From Apostichopus japonicus (lineage: Eukaryota; Echinodermata; Holothuroidea; Aspidochirotida; Stichopodidae), in the NCBI RefSeq assembly GCF_037975245.1, contig NC_092567.1:25898376-25962375 (forward strand): 64,000 nucleotides of DNA, written 5' to 3'. This document shows positions 11,046-22,690 of the stretch, piece by piece; within the stretch, counting starts at the first letter, position 1; each line of letters begins with the position of its first letter. The notes beneath the pieces are model-generated. The model did not search any database and was not told where the DNA came from. It was given only the letters and a program-made list of their open reading frames with translations. The translations under genes and the position numbers were made by a program.

Positions 11046-12379
11046 CAGGGGCGTATCCAGGATTTTCCAATAGGGGGGCGCCAGGCATGAATGATCGCCG
11101 TCCTGGGGGATGGGTCTAAGGGGAGGGGTGTACAATTTTTGCTTTCAAAGAAGGGCTGAAATGCAAAATGGTGTCATATGCATGGGCAGCGATCCGTACT
11201 TCCGAGTGGGGGGGGGGGATATGACCTTGTTGACTATCTAAGCGCAGCGCCACCATGAGTTGGCGCGAAGCGTACAAGAAAATTTTGGGATTAACAAACC
11301 CTCTAGATGGCCGGAAACGGCGCTTCCCGAGGTTTCCAAGCGGCATATACCCAACTTTAAAATAGGGATGTCATGTCCGAAATATCTCATAATCAGGATC
11401 CAAAATACTTTTTTTTTTTAATTTCGGGTGTTATTTTGGGAAAATTGCCCCTGTCAATCTAGTTTCAGGCGCAACGTTAGAATGTTCGAGAGCTCTGTTA
11501 TATTATTCGATGAAGAAAATGGCCTCATGCAGGCTATTATAGGCCTATACACATGCAATACACAATTACACATAGTTACATTCCTAGGTACCGATTGCTA
11601 GGGCATCCAGGTGAAACGTGTATTAAGCATTACCCTGGTTACATGAGATTCTCAGCTGTTCGAGGGAACATGTACGTGTGTAGGCCTACTATAGGGCCTT
11701 TATGAATACTATGAGGGTGCATATATGTACTATATCAATACCGTGGGCGCAATAATACATTTTGTTGTTATAGGGCCAATGAAGCCTACAGTCAACTATT
11801 TTTGCTTTATAAAGACGCTTTATTTGAAAAGATCGCACTGCGTTTATGGTAGGCGAGAAATGAAGCTAAAAAAGAGCCGTACATTAACGAAGATGCATAA
11901 ATGTAGGCATGAAAATATTCTTATCCCTGGCATTTGGTGGGGGGGGGGGATATGGTGCATTACATCCCCTCCACCCATTTTCATGGGGGGATATATCCCC
12001 CCTCCACCCAGGATCGCCGCCCATGGCCATATGTGATCCATTTTTCGACCTTAATAATAGGCAACATTTCCAGTAAATATGGACACAAAATGCACAATTT
12101 AGTATGGCTGGCATGTCATTTAGTGTTTATAGTGATAATACAAACACAATTACCATCTGTTTCTAAAACTATTATGCCGCCGAACTTCGCCAGAACCTTT
12201 TTTTGGCAAACAAAAAATAAAGCATACGGGAGGGGGGGGGGTGAGCGATCACCGACATCTCACATAAAGGTCGTCATCAATTTTTTTTTTTTTTTTTTTT
12301 TGCTAAACTTTTTTTTTTTTGGTGACGGCCAATAGGGGGGCGCGCGCCTGTTGCGCCCCCCCCCCTGGATACGCCCCTG
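11046..12379. mobile_element. TIR element, 1.33 kb, 5-bp target duplication
   Basis: The left end CAGGGGCGTATCCAGG and right end CCTGGATACGCCCCTG are exact inverted repeats. CAAAT is directly duplicated on both sides (11041-11045 and 12380-12384). The interior has the GC-rich family core near 11235-11340 ('gcagcgccaccat', 'ttggcgcgaagcgtacaag'), a palindrome-rich GGGGGGATAT segment near 11940-12020 and poly-T runs near 12280-12320. No transposase frame is present. It pairs with the 2775-4992 element in both TIR sequence and duplication length. Confidence 0.85.
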
Positions 12380-12384
12380 CAAAT

Positions 12385-12925
12385 AACATTTAAACATATA
12401 TGATTAGCCTAGACCCTAGGCATATAACGTTTGCAAAACAACATTTAAAAAGTAAACTTTAATAATGATGGAAAATAAATCATAATTCTCTTCTGAATGC
12501 AAAAATGGTTAGGCTGTCATATTAGTACAGTGATGAATTTGAACAGGTGTGCAAATTTAGGACGGTTGATGATAGGCCTAACGTTACAGCCTAGGCCTAA
12601 CAATACATATGTCAAAACAATTGGCCGTGGCACTCTAAAAGGATTAATGCGGATCCCTGCCAGTGTTGCCTAAAATAACGTATCCTAGCTTAAGGCTAGG
12701 ACTGTTATGTTTTAAACTTCTTCCTTTTAGTTTTAACGTTACTGTTGAATATTCATATAGCCACTGCATAGGTTAGCCTAACCTAGGCTTTTGTTATTTC
12801 AGTACAATAATTTAATTTCGCAGAACTAGATCATACATATTTACAACTGTATATTTATTACCCTGATTCTTGCCAAATCAAGCCGAACATAAGCCGAATC
12901 ACTAAGCTTAGGATTTTCGAGTCTT
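12385..12925. other. Unassigned intergenic sequence
   Basis: AT-rich sequence with many 'taggccta' and 'cctaggc' words. No gene or known repeat is supported. Confidence 0.4.
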
Positions 12926-13375
12926 TATTAAAGAGTATTTTATTGTACACTTGCGAACTGTGGGGCACAACGAAGGATATTGATTGCAAAATTGACACTC
13001 TTCAAAGGAGACTACTTCGTAATATTCTCATTAGATGGACCAATAAAAATTGGTTATCAACAAACGATAAGCTCTACTTGAAACCAACCACACACCTTGT
13101 TCATCCATAGTCGCACATATAAGATTGAGATTTTTCGGTCATGTAGCAAGACTCCAGGAGGACGCTCCAGCAAAGGTTGCTTTAAGAGAAGCATGGAGAC
13201 ATACTGATAAACCCGTAGGAAGGCCCGTGACTACCTTGCTTGCAAAATAAAGTCGCAATTTAAGGACGTTTCATTACAAATTTCGAGAAAGAAATAAACC
13301 TTGCGCAAGATCGTGATACGTGGCGGAGGTTAATCACTGAGCATGTCGGACAGACGAGTCTCAACTTACTACTAC
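12926..13375 (+). mobile_element. Non-LTR retrotransposon 3' end, degraded
   Basis: Translation in shifting frames gives the reverse-transcriptase C-terminal signature: DTLQRRLLRNIL, RWTNK, then a 'RLRFFGHVAR'-like block at about 13120 and a 'WRRL' block at about 13320. Several stops and frameshifts are present. The tail is 'acttactactact'. Reverse-complement copies of this 3' end occur at 30641-30753, and a second direct piece lies at 13805-13945. Confidence 0.8.
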
Positions 13376-13804
13376 TTGCCAAATCAATTGCTGTGGAACT
13401 AGAACTAACTTTTTATTGTCTGAGACTGCAGTTTCTTCTTAAATCGCTCTGTCCTAGACACGTTTGTGAATTTTTGGTATCATTGACGGTGAAATCCATC
13501 ATGTGAGGGGGGTTTCAACGTGAATACGTCGTCAATGTCACAATCGTTAGGTCTAGGCCTCAAAAATTTAGGTCTGCAAATGAGCAATTGTTTGCAATTT
13601 CCCCATGCTCTGTCTCGTGATTTTTCCAAAATCTTACACACCCTATGAATTTACCACAAGGTTTGGGAGAAGTGTTGTAAATTGTCACTTTCAACTGCTG
13701 TCGAAAAGTGCATCAACACACACATTTTTCGAGTGTTTGCTGGTGTACCCATGATCAATATACACTAGGCTAAGCCTAGACTAAATTATAGCACTGTAAA
13801 GTCC
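13376..13804. other. Unassigned sequence between two LINE pieces
   Basis: No gene recognised. The flanking LINE pieces suggest this is a transposon-derived or interrupted segment. Confidence 0.35.
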
Positions 13805-13945
13805 CAAGTTATCAATTGGTTATCAACGATGAGCTCTACAACGAAACCAAACAAACACCTTGGTCATCCATAGTCGCACATCAAAGATTGAGATTTTTCG
13901 GTCATGTAGCAAGACTCCAGGAGGACGCTCCAGCAAAGGTTTTTC
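13805..13945 (+). mobile_element. Second copy of LINE C-terminal piece
   Basis: It repeats 13045-13165 closely, from 'ggttatcaac' through 'aacaccttggtcatccatag' to 'aggacgctccagcaaagg'. It is a partial duplication of the reverse-transcriptase C-terminal region and is not a gene. Confidence 0.85.
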
Positions 13946-15265
13946 TTCAAATTTAGATACATGAAACATGGAAACATTTTTTATTATGAATAATGTTTAT
14001 TTTTCTCATGCTTTAGTGAAGATTTTATGTTATGCACAAATCGGGACTACGAAACAACACGATAGTTACTCGATCCATAGTCTATGATATTATTGTCGAA
14101 ATAAGGTAAAATTTCTAGCTGTTAAACTTTTGGCCCAACTCCAAACGCCTGCTGTAGAAAGAAACCTCCTACAGTCAAAAATGGGTATTTCTAACATAAA
14201 CATTCATATCAATTCACTAGAGGAAGTCAGTTGATATAACATCCCCTTACATTCTGCAAATTTAGCTATCAAATCCATCATTTGGAATTCAGCCAACTAA
14301 ATCCCACCTCCTCTTGCCGATCATTCAGAATCCTCCAACTACGTCCCTGAGCATGGGTTGTTTACGAGCGATCTCCTTTGTAATGTTAATTTCGCGGTCC
14401 AAAGTGATTGTGGTTCAATTTGCTTATTGTGTACCGCAACATTAAGTTCACACATCGCGTGACCTTTCGATGAGCCCGGATAACATACATATGATAAATG
14501 TGGTGTTGGCTTTCGCATTTATATCGAGCAGACTTCTTGTATGTTACATACACAGTGCGAAGGTAAGACAGAATACCACTCCCAATATGGCTGTCATCGA
14601 TGTCGGTATGTAAAGGGATCAGATTCACTACGTACCTTTGAGAAGTCAACCAGGCAGACATTTTAGTGTAAAACGACGAGTCGCGTTTTCTTTTTTTGTT
14701 GAGGTAAGTTATCCATGACTACAGAATTAGGCTACATTATTTGTGCATGTATGGTGAAGTGGGGGAGGGGGCAAGTTGGGTGCAGATTGGGGAGGGGCTT
14801 AGGAAGTTAAAATTGAGTTGAAGGGAGCCTGGGAACAAAGTATAACGACCGTTTCTCACAAGTAAAGATGCCTTTATTCAGCTTGTGTGGATATTAGGTA
14901 ACTGTATAGGCTACCAGGCCTGACAAGAGTGGGACAAGGAAAAGGGAGTACATCCGTGTGTCACTGACCCCCACCCCCCCCCCCCCCTTCTCCCCACTCT
15001 AATTAATCGCCTTGGTCTCTGTAGCGTTTCACAGGACTCTCCATTACTCTTGATACGGGTTGTTAATGTAAGAATCTCCATGCAAGGCGCACCGTGAGAA
15101 CTAATCGTTTTACATATTTCTTTATCAGCTACCGTGGTTCGATGTTTGCAAACGAACATAATCTTACAGTACTTAGTATGGTTAGAGAAATGGTGTCAAG
15201 TGGCTGTGCGACGTTGCTGTAACTTATAGTTATTAGTAAACGACGGCAAGGGTTATTACGCTCAC
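13946..15265. other. Unassigned; possible divergent splice-donor pair near 14640-14710
   Basis: Mostly unrecognised sequence with a G-rich stretch near 14755 and a poly-C run near 14975. Minus-strand ATG at 14661 is followed after 29 bases by a good donor, AAAG|GTACGT. On the plus strand GAG|GTAAGT lies at about 14703. Such a back-to-back arrangement could mark a bidirectional promoter, but downstream exons were not found on either strand. Confidence 0.25.
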
Positions 15266-15269
15266 TTTG

Positions 15270-15600
15270 TCACTGTCGACATTAATGATGTTAAACTAAA
15301 ATACCATGTATGTCAGAGACAATATCATCATATTAGACCTTGTGGATATCAGCATGTCACACAACTTTATACGTACTATTCGAACATTATAACATGCTGA
15401 TATGTTTCCTGCTTAATTGATATACTGGTATTTTCTCGTGACATTGTGAAACATATGGTGTTCCGTACGTAACCACAGTTTCTAGACTTAAGATAGGAAC
15501 AAACAGGCCTATAAATGCCTAACACTGAACTACATGTATGTGGTGGTAGACCAAACTATACACTTGCAAATAGAAACCGCCACAAGTAGGAACATATATA
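15270..15600. repeat. Ghost copy of the LRAT-gene upstream segment
   Basis: This matches 2056-2077 and 2311-2610 in the same orientation with scattered substitutions and small indels. It lacks the SINE found at 2086-2302. It then breaks into an AT-rich sequence with no LRAT-like exons following, so it is a gene-less relic of the duplicated unit. Confidence 0.8.
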
Positions 15601-18420
15601 AATGTATATATATACAAAATAAAGATATAATGAAAGTCGTACCGTATTGTAAGCTAAATAAGTTCATTACTTCATTCAATTGCTGCACACAAGTCAAAGC
15701 ATTGAATTGTACATCGTCCGTCTTTCAACATGTTAACTGGTCAAAAATAACACAAACCTCGGGAAAAATAAGTACAATCATTGAACAATGACCTACCGGA
15801 TCGGATGCAGTCACACAATTGTTCTTGTCTTGTCTAAAGATGGCATAAAGTCTTTGAATAGAAATTTGTGTGATAGTTGTATGCATAGACGTCGGAGACG
15901 GGACTGGGGCTGCAGCCCCCATAAAGTAGTAAATTCTGGAAAAAAAATTGCAATTGTTTGGCAGTATATTACTAAGGTTAAGTAGATTAGGCTCAGACCA
16001 AAACCGCCACAATTTGTAAAAAAGGTCGCTTATTTCAATGATTAGAAGACCCACATTAAGAAGTTGATACCGGCACATCCCGGCAAGACAGAAGTTCTGA
16101 AAATGGTACAACCTTATATTTTCAGTGTTGACTCTGAGGTTTTTCAGAATATCTGCATTTACTTCATCTATCGAGCAACGTATTCACCCTAAGATGAGAC
16201 TGTTATACTGATCTGAATAATATTTAAGTAAATTTTTTTTTTTGTATGTTTCTCATATGGCCTTAGGCTTGCAGATAATACTGTGGAAACATTGAATAAT
16301 GTAGCCGCTAAAAACATGTTTCGGTCCACATTTTCAAGAAACTGATCTAGGTTGGTAGGAGTGTTGTATAGAATCAAATCACATTGTGAAATTTCTAAAA
16401 TGTGTTCGCACTTCATTCTTTCTGCTCACAAAGATCAAATTGCACTTTCTCATTGAAATATTAGATATTTTCCGTTCATTTTGCATTTTGTTCATGTATT
16501 ATTTTGTAGATAACTTTTTAATGCATTATATACAACCCATGGTCCTTGTTTTTCCAAAAGATTTGGATCGAGAAATTGTCCGGCCCAAAGAGCCACAAAC
16601 TCAGGTTCAATCTGGTTTATCCTACCCAGTAAACATTATTAATAACCAGTGCTGTACAGAAGCGAAAAATAGAAGCCATTGATTTCTAAATGAAAAAAGG
16701 GTAGGCGCCAGCTTTTACAACTGGTCTGATAACCATTATCAGTGTTGCAATTCAAACTTTAAAAAGGTGAAAAGTAGACCGTTATGAAATCAAATATTCG
16801 TGATGTCGTAATCCGCTATCGAACATAAACCAACCACTAACCAGTGATTTACTGTGATGCTGAAACGTGTGTCCCCGGGACGCTTCTGCTCGGAAAAGTT
16901 TGAATCCGGCAGATAAAAACTTGCGTCCGCTCATACACTCCTGTGATAAAAAACTCAAGCCAAATAGCTGTTATATGACCTTGATGTATCTTGAAGTCAA
17001 GTAGAACATAACCTGTCATTACTGTCACTTATAGACTAATTAGTATGGTAGAGGTCTATATACACACAAACAATGAATTAAAGTGAAAATTAGCTGTAGT
17101 ACATACCAAGAAAATGTATAAATTAGAATGTTCCCCAAAGCTGATGTTTATCCTGTTCTGGTAGACTTAGCCTAGTAAGGTAAGTTATAAAATTTCCTAT
17201 GTACCGTATAGGCAAAAAAAAAAAAGCTAAACTCCGATTATGATTAGCTGATCTCTGAGGACTCGGAAAATGGCATCCATCCCCTAAAACATGTTTTCTG
17301 ACTATGAAGCCACAACTCTTCACATTTGAAATTAGACGGTCGTGATGATTTTCTGTAAAATCTACATATTAGTGGACGTTATTTAAAAACAAAAGATATT
17401 AGTTGTGATGTAATCCCAAAGCCATTAAGTAAATTTCCCAACATTTCGGCCCGTACAGACGGTGCACAGTTCTCGGTTAACCGGTTTCAATAACGTGAGC
17501 GGATGAGAGCCATTCAAAGGCGTTTCTAAATAAAGGGAATGGCAGATTGGACGTCAGTCTATGGATTTACTCCCCTTCATGCATGATCCGTCTTTAATGC
17601 ACATTTTTACAGTCCAGGTAGCCTACTGTGTATAGATGCGACAAGCATGTTCTAACCTTTATGCCATACTTTGTTTCTACTGGGGAGAGGGCGGTCGTAA
17701 TAATTTTCGTGATCGTAATATTACCAATGGTATCCTTGTAGGGGAAAAAATAACACAACTGTAAAATAAGATAATTGAGATTTTTTTTTCTTTCTTCATA
17801 TATTGGTCAAGTTCCCAGGATATGGAAACAAAGCAAGAGAATATTGAATTAATAACTTCATGAATAAACCGAAATTGCAATAAAACCAGGCATATAATAT
17901 ACTATACTTTGACATGACATTTCCAGTGCAACCGACACCGGGGTGGGGGCTAAAGGCATGGCCGCCAATAATTTTCAAAGCAACGATTTTCAAATAGACC
18001 TTTCTTAACATGTAATTTTGGCAACTTTTGTCCCCACCGCATTCTGTCTTACCCCCCCCCAATAAGAGACCCGTATTGGGGATCTGATTCGCAAATTAAA
18101 GAAGGAATTCAAAATTCTACTTCTTGAACGTATCAAGCGATGTAGAAAATATGACAATAATCTGATTTTATATTTCCATGTATTAGGAATCAATCTTTAA
18201 AACAAGTGGAATTGAAAGAGTATAATTTCTTTCTTGCTTGCGGGATCCTTAGGTTTTTATCCACCGACTTCAAACAACCGAATAAATATTTTATCACGGT
18301 GCCAACATAATCCTGCTAAAACTTTTAACCCCGATCTTCATTTTCATTATCGCGCAAAGAAAAACGCTTATGTGCATTCGTTCGCTATAAACAGTGGAAA
18401 AATACTTAAAAATATATACA
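15601..18420. other. Unassigned intergenic sequence
   Basis: AT-rich with no gene supported. A short GC-rich piece near 15885-15925 ('catagacgtcgga', 'ctgcagccccc') resembles edges of other GC-rich repeats near 3440 and 40110-40475, so it is probably a transposon relic. Open frames in 16189-18193 have no recognisable domain. Confidence 0.4.
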
Positions 18421-18423
18421 GCC

Positions 18424-18760
18424 TCTGAAAAAGTTAATTTTCCGTTGCTTGCAAGTGAAGTTTTATGCTTGTCGCTACAAAATGCAGACAGTAATGAAAC
18501 GTGATACCTTGTTTTCTTTAGCTGGATCTGAGATGTCCATCGGTGTATTGTTTGTAGTTGCTGTGGGTATTGACCGCAGCTGTATGTACTGACTGTACAC
18601 TAGTGTCTAGTGTCGAAGGTAGTAAGCTGTGTGCGTATTTTCTGGGATCGATGGTGGTGTCTAACACTTCTGTTACACCTCATTCGAAACTAGGTCAGAT
18701 TACCGGCATTAGACGTTTATTTTTTTGCGATTCTTCACACCTTTTAAAGGATGTGAGACT
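18424..18760 (+). mobile_element. TTAA-associated MITE, 5'-truncated copy
   Basis: It shares the family core 'gttgcttgcaagtgaag', 'tacaaaatgcagacagtaat', 'gaaacgtgatacc' and 'gggatcgatggtggtg', and the right end 'ttcttcacaccttttaa'. The left terminal 'ttaaaggcattgaagactc' is missing. Three other copies lie at 26574-26936 (minus), 47933-48300 and 54058-54402. Confidence 0.85.
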
Positions 18761-19079
18761 AAAACAAACTGAATGACAGTCCACTTAAATCTAATAAACT
18801 ACAATTCATTGTACGCCAAACCCACAGGTTTTTCAAGAGTCCAAAATCGGCAATTTTTATGTTTTATTTCGAAACGGACGATTTTGGAATCGGTTGCTAC
18901 CACAGTTACTAAAGGCTAAAACCATAACGCACGGCCCTAGCATATAATGCAATTACATAAGCCTACCCACAGATCTTACTAAGTCTTTAGACCTAACATT
19001 AAATGCCCTCTATGTTGGATTAGCCTCAAATACGACATCAGTAGTAAACAGTGACTAGCAAGATCGGTCGCTCATCCAG
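18761..19079. other. Unassigned spacer
   Basis: No gene or repeat recognised. It ends at the TTGAAGGG target duplication of the next element. Confidence 0.35.
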
Positions 19080-19311
19080 TTGAAGGGCAGGCGCGTAGCC
19101 AAGGGGGGAGGGGGCAACCGCCGCCCCCCGAGCATTTTTTTTACGTTTTTATGATATCGCTAGTAATTTCAAATAGATGATGCTTAGATGCAACTTGCAA
19201 GGCCTGCATGGGAAGTGTCATTCCCAGCGATCTGGAAGGCATTTTCGGCCAAAATTTTCTTGTACGCTTCGCGCCAACTTATGGTGGCGCTACGCTTAGA
19301 TAGTTTCTATG

Positions 19312-21457
19312 GAACGCGGAAAGGGTTAACATGAGGCGACGTCCACTTAGAAATGGTCGTTCACCCAGAAACTGTTCACTTAGAGATCGCCGCTCAAATG
19401 CTAGCAGCCGTCCACTTAGAAATTGCCGTGAGGCGCAGTCCACTCAGAGATGGTCGTTTACTCAGAGACCGTCTACTCAGAGATCGTAGCTCAAATGCAA
19501 CAGCCGCCCATTTTGAAATCGCCGTTGAAGTATACAGAAACCGTACATTCAGAAATGGCCGTTGACTCAGAGATCGTCCACTTACAAATCGCCGGTCGAT
19601 GATGAGCGGCGCCTACTTAGAATTCGTCCTCCCTTTACAATGGCTACATACGTATGCATTAAGTGGGCGTGGATTATTTGCCGGCTGTGCTCCCGCCCAG
19701 TAACGTACACCGGGCTATTACAATAGAACGCTGTTGTTTCCGCCTCATTCAAGTCGTCCCTGCGGCGCCCCTCCCTTTTTCAGGAGAGTAATTTCGTCTC
19801 GGTACACCGAAGACCACGTGCAATGAAAGTATCCAAAATCCAAAAGAAATAAGATTGAAGAAATAATCCACACGTTGGGGTCGAAAATGCCGAAGAAGTT
19901 TCCTGTAACTTCGAAAGGGAAGAGGCAACTCAAAGACAAACAGAAATAACTAATTTGGAGAGTAGTAACATCCGTCGCTATGCCCAGTTTTTTTTTCTTT
20001 CATTGGTCTACTCAATTTGACCGAGGTTTGACCTTCCATGTGCTCAGCATTTGTCAAAATAAAAGAAAGTGATGACTTAACATGCATGCCATCAGTAACT
20101 GAGCATCAAATTTAACAAATTCTTGGCAATAGAAAAATGTGATGTATATCATGATGACCATAGATGATCATAACTGTTACACCTGGTAACTACAAATGTT
20201 AACATTTAATGTTTAATTTACAATATACTAGATTAATAAATTGTAACTTTGAAATACTATAGGCGTTACACCATAGTAATTCCACTAGCTGTTAAAAAAT
20301 TACAAAACATTGTTAACACTTAATGATCCCTTATTATGAATTAGTAAATTCAGTGTTACCAAGTAACGTTCATGACAAATTTAATAGTATATCATTAAAA
20401 CAAATAAATTGTATTAACAAATCAATAATCATTTTAAGAAATTACAATTCGTATGAAATAAAAATTTGTATTAATTGCATTTTAAAAATTCTTCATGTGG
20501 TACTTATTAATACGACATTAATTGTTACAAATTAATAATTCATCATTATGAAGTAATAACTCATTTTTAACAAGTAATATTTCACTAAAACATACAAGTA
20601 TTTCATTACAGCAAAATTATAATTCGTACTAACAAATCAATAATTTTTACAAATCACGTATTATTAATTAAAAATACTAATGGGCTTAATTGTACGTCGT
20701 CTCAACATGCACAAAGTCCCGAAGATTGAGAACGAACCGATACTGAATAAAATGGATCAAAACAACTGAGTATGAGGGTCAAGTCTAGTATAAGGGATTG
20801 GCCGCAAGCTGAGGAATACCAGCACCGTACTCATACACTCATCATACTAACGTTAGGTTTGTATTGCAAAATATTCATCTTTTTCTCCAGAGGCCTAAAG
20901 AAGCATGCCTCCTTTTATAACAGTTGATTCACTGTAATCAAGCAAATCTGCCGTTCTTCTGTTGTTGAAACCGATTTTCACAAACTCCTCGAGTTGTTTA
21001 CCATCGTTTTGATCTATTTTAATTTGAAAGTTCGATGAACGAGTACGAGTACGAGTGCGAACGGTCGAAGCACCTCGACTCTGTGGTTGAAAAGTTCACG
21101 CCCCGCCTACGATATAAATATGCAAGTTTGGCTGTCAATTAAATGGACGATCTCTGAGTGAACGCTCTCTAAATGGACGATTTCTGAATCACGACCATTT
21201 CTCAGTTGCGACGGTTTTTAAGTCAACGGCCATTTCTGAATGGACGGTTCCCGAAAAGTTTGGTGTTTGCACGGCAATCTCTGATTAGACGGTCTGTGTA
21301 TCAACGGCCAACTCTAAGTGGACGGCGCCTCACGTTAAACGGTTATACCAAAATGGACGGCTGCTGTATTTGAGCGGGGATCTCTAAGTGGACGGTTTCT
21401 GAGCGAACGACCATTTCTGCGTGGACGGCGGCTCACGATGACCCTTCCGCGTTCCTT
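19312..21457. mobile_element. Nested element with about 300-bp inverted arms made of short repeats
   Basis: The ends GGAACGCGGAAAGGGT (19312) and its inverted partner ending GCGTTCC (21457) start arms of about 300 bp. Each arm is built from degenerate units of about 20 bp such as 'cgtccacttagaaatgg' and 'cgttcactcagagatcg' in opposite orientation (19340-19640 and 21140-21440). The site inside the outer MITE carries imperfect 'agtttc' duplications. Long inverted arms and about 8-9-bp duplications recall Mutator-like or foldback elements. The centre is AT-rich with only a 20-codon open frame at 19887-19949. No transposase was found. Confidence 0.75.
20120..20690. repeat. AT-rich degenerate short repeat
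   Basis: Variants of 'ttaacaaattaataattcatta' recur at irregular spacing in the centre of the nested element. This is low-complexity sequence and no protein is supported. Confidence 0.5.
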
Positions 21458-21552
21458 AAGTTTCCGATACCGAATCTACGGCTCTCATCATTTGCCCACA
21501 GGTTCGCCCCTCCCTAGACAAATTCCTCGCAGGCTACGCGCCTGTTGAAGGG

Positions 21553-22690
21553 TTTGTAAGAAATTATCATTTGGATTAATAACATGTAATGGTATATAAT
21601 GGTACAAATTGGTCTGAAATTTGATACCGTATACTGTTCATGTGCAATAATTGAACGTTCCGGCGAAGTGTTGTACGGAGTAGTAAGAACCAAATTAGTA
21701 CAACACATGTGGCAACGGCAAACCACAGGAAAATGTTAACAGCTGATATGACTTTTTCACGCCTACGCAGTTTATTACTCTCGCAAGCGGACTTGATACG
21801 AAACTCACTCGTTCTTAAATGTGAACGCGTCAATGTTATATTAATTGATAATCCTCCTCGCAGACTTAATATCAATAATAGCCCTTGCGTTCTTAAATGT
21901 GAACAAGGCCTAAGGCCAAGTGATTGTTCACTGCGGGAGGCAGGGATTGAATAAACATTTTGGTGGAAGTGGGTCCAACCTAATTGGCTTTTCCGAAGTA
22001 AATCTGCCACAATCAGCGGAAAACATAAAATTGCTTGTGGGAAATGTGCAAAACTTTAGTATCAATCGAAAGCGTTGCCGTGGGCGTTCTCAGGGCAGTA
22101 CAGCAAAATAGATTCGGGAAAATACCTTTGTGAAAAAGAAAGGTACACTAGGCTGTTCATACAAGGGTTTTAACAAGCCTAAAGCGCACCTTATTTGGTT
22201 AACACCTTGGCACCTCGTTCGCCAGCAGGCTCACTGCACATACTACATCTAAGTTCTACCACCCAAATAAGCTATAAACAAAGTTTCAAACTTACATCTT
22301 CTGTCGCTGCTACAGCTATACAACGTAATACATACACACGTCTCATAGGCATATCGCTCAGACACTGTGTATGCATAGGCCTATATTGTGTGTGTTAGAT
22401 GGAACACGTATCGCGTGCTTGTGGCATAGCCAGCCAAATGAACCATTTTGGACAGCGCATGCGGTACAAAGCCATGTGTACAGAAATCACAAAATTCCTG
22501 TCGACTGACTGAAATCGCGATCTTTAAGAATTTTACATAGGGAGGAATATAAGAGTTGTAACAAATTATGACCCAGTGTGCGTAAGTGGTTTAAAAACTG
22601 TGCACATGTGGGCGGGGGGCATTTGATATTGTGGCCCCCTATCTCAAAAAGTGGGGGAGACATGTCTCCACCAGGATTGACGCCCATGCA
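21553..22690. other. Unassigned intergenic sequence
   Basis: No supported gene. The phrase 'gttcttaaatgtgaac' occurs twice (about 21810 and 21889), and short GC-rich runs appear near 22610. Open frames here have no recognisable domain. Confidence 0.4.

Larger units (their letters stand above)
19088..21544. mobile_element. hAT-like TIR element, 2457 bp, perfect 8-bp target duplication, carrying a nested element
   Basis: CAGGCGCGTAGCC begins the element and GGCTACGCGCCTG ends it. TTGAAGGG flanks both ends (19080-19087 and 21545-21552). The outer shell (19088-19311 and 21458-21544) aligns with the 291-bp MITE at 22771-23061. The middle 2.1 kb is a second element inserted into that MITE. No transposase was seen. 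The 8-bp duplication and short GC-rich TIRs are usual for hAT-type elements. Confidence 0.9.

Noticed and set aside
11725..12335. Gly/Pro-rich open frames near 11.7-12.3 kb
   Set aside because: They arise from GC-rich palindromic runs inside a TIR element.
14386..14661. 91-codon minus-strand open frame as a complete gene
   Set aside because: A strong splice donor lies nine codons after the start and the rest shows no domain, so the uninterrupted frame is not convincing.
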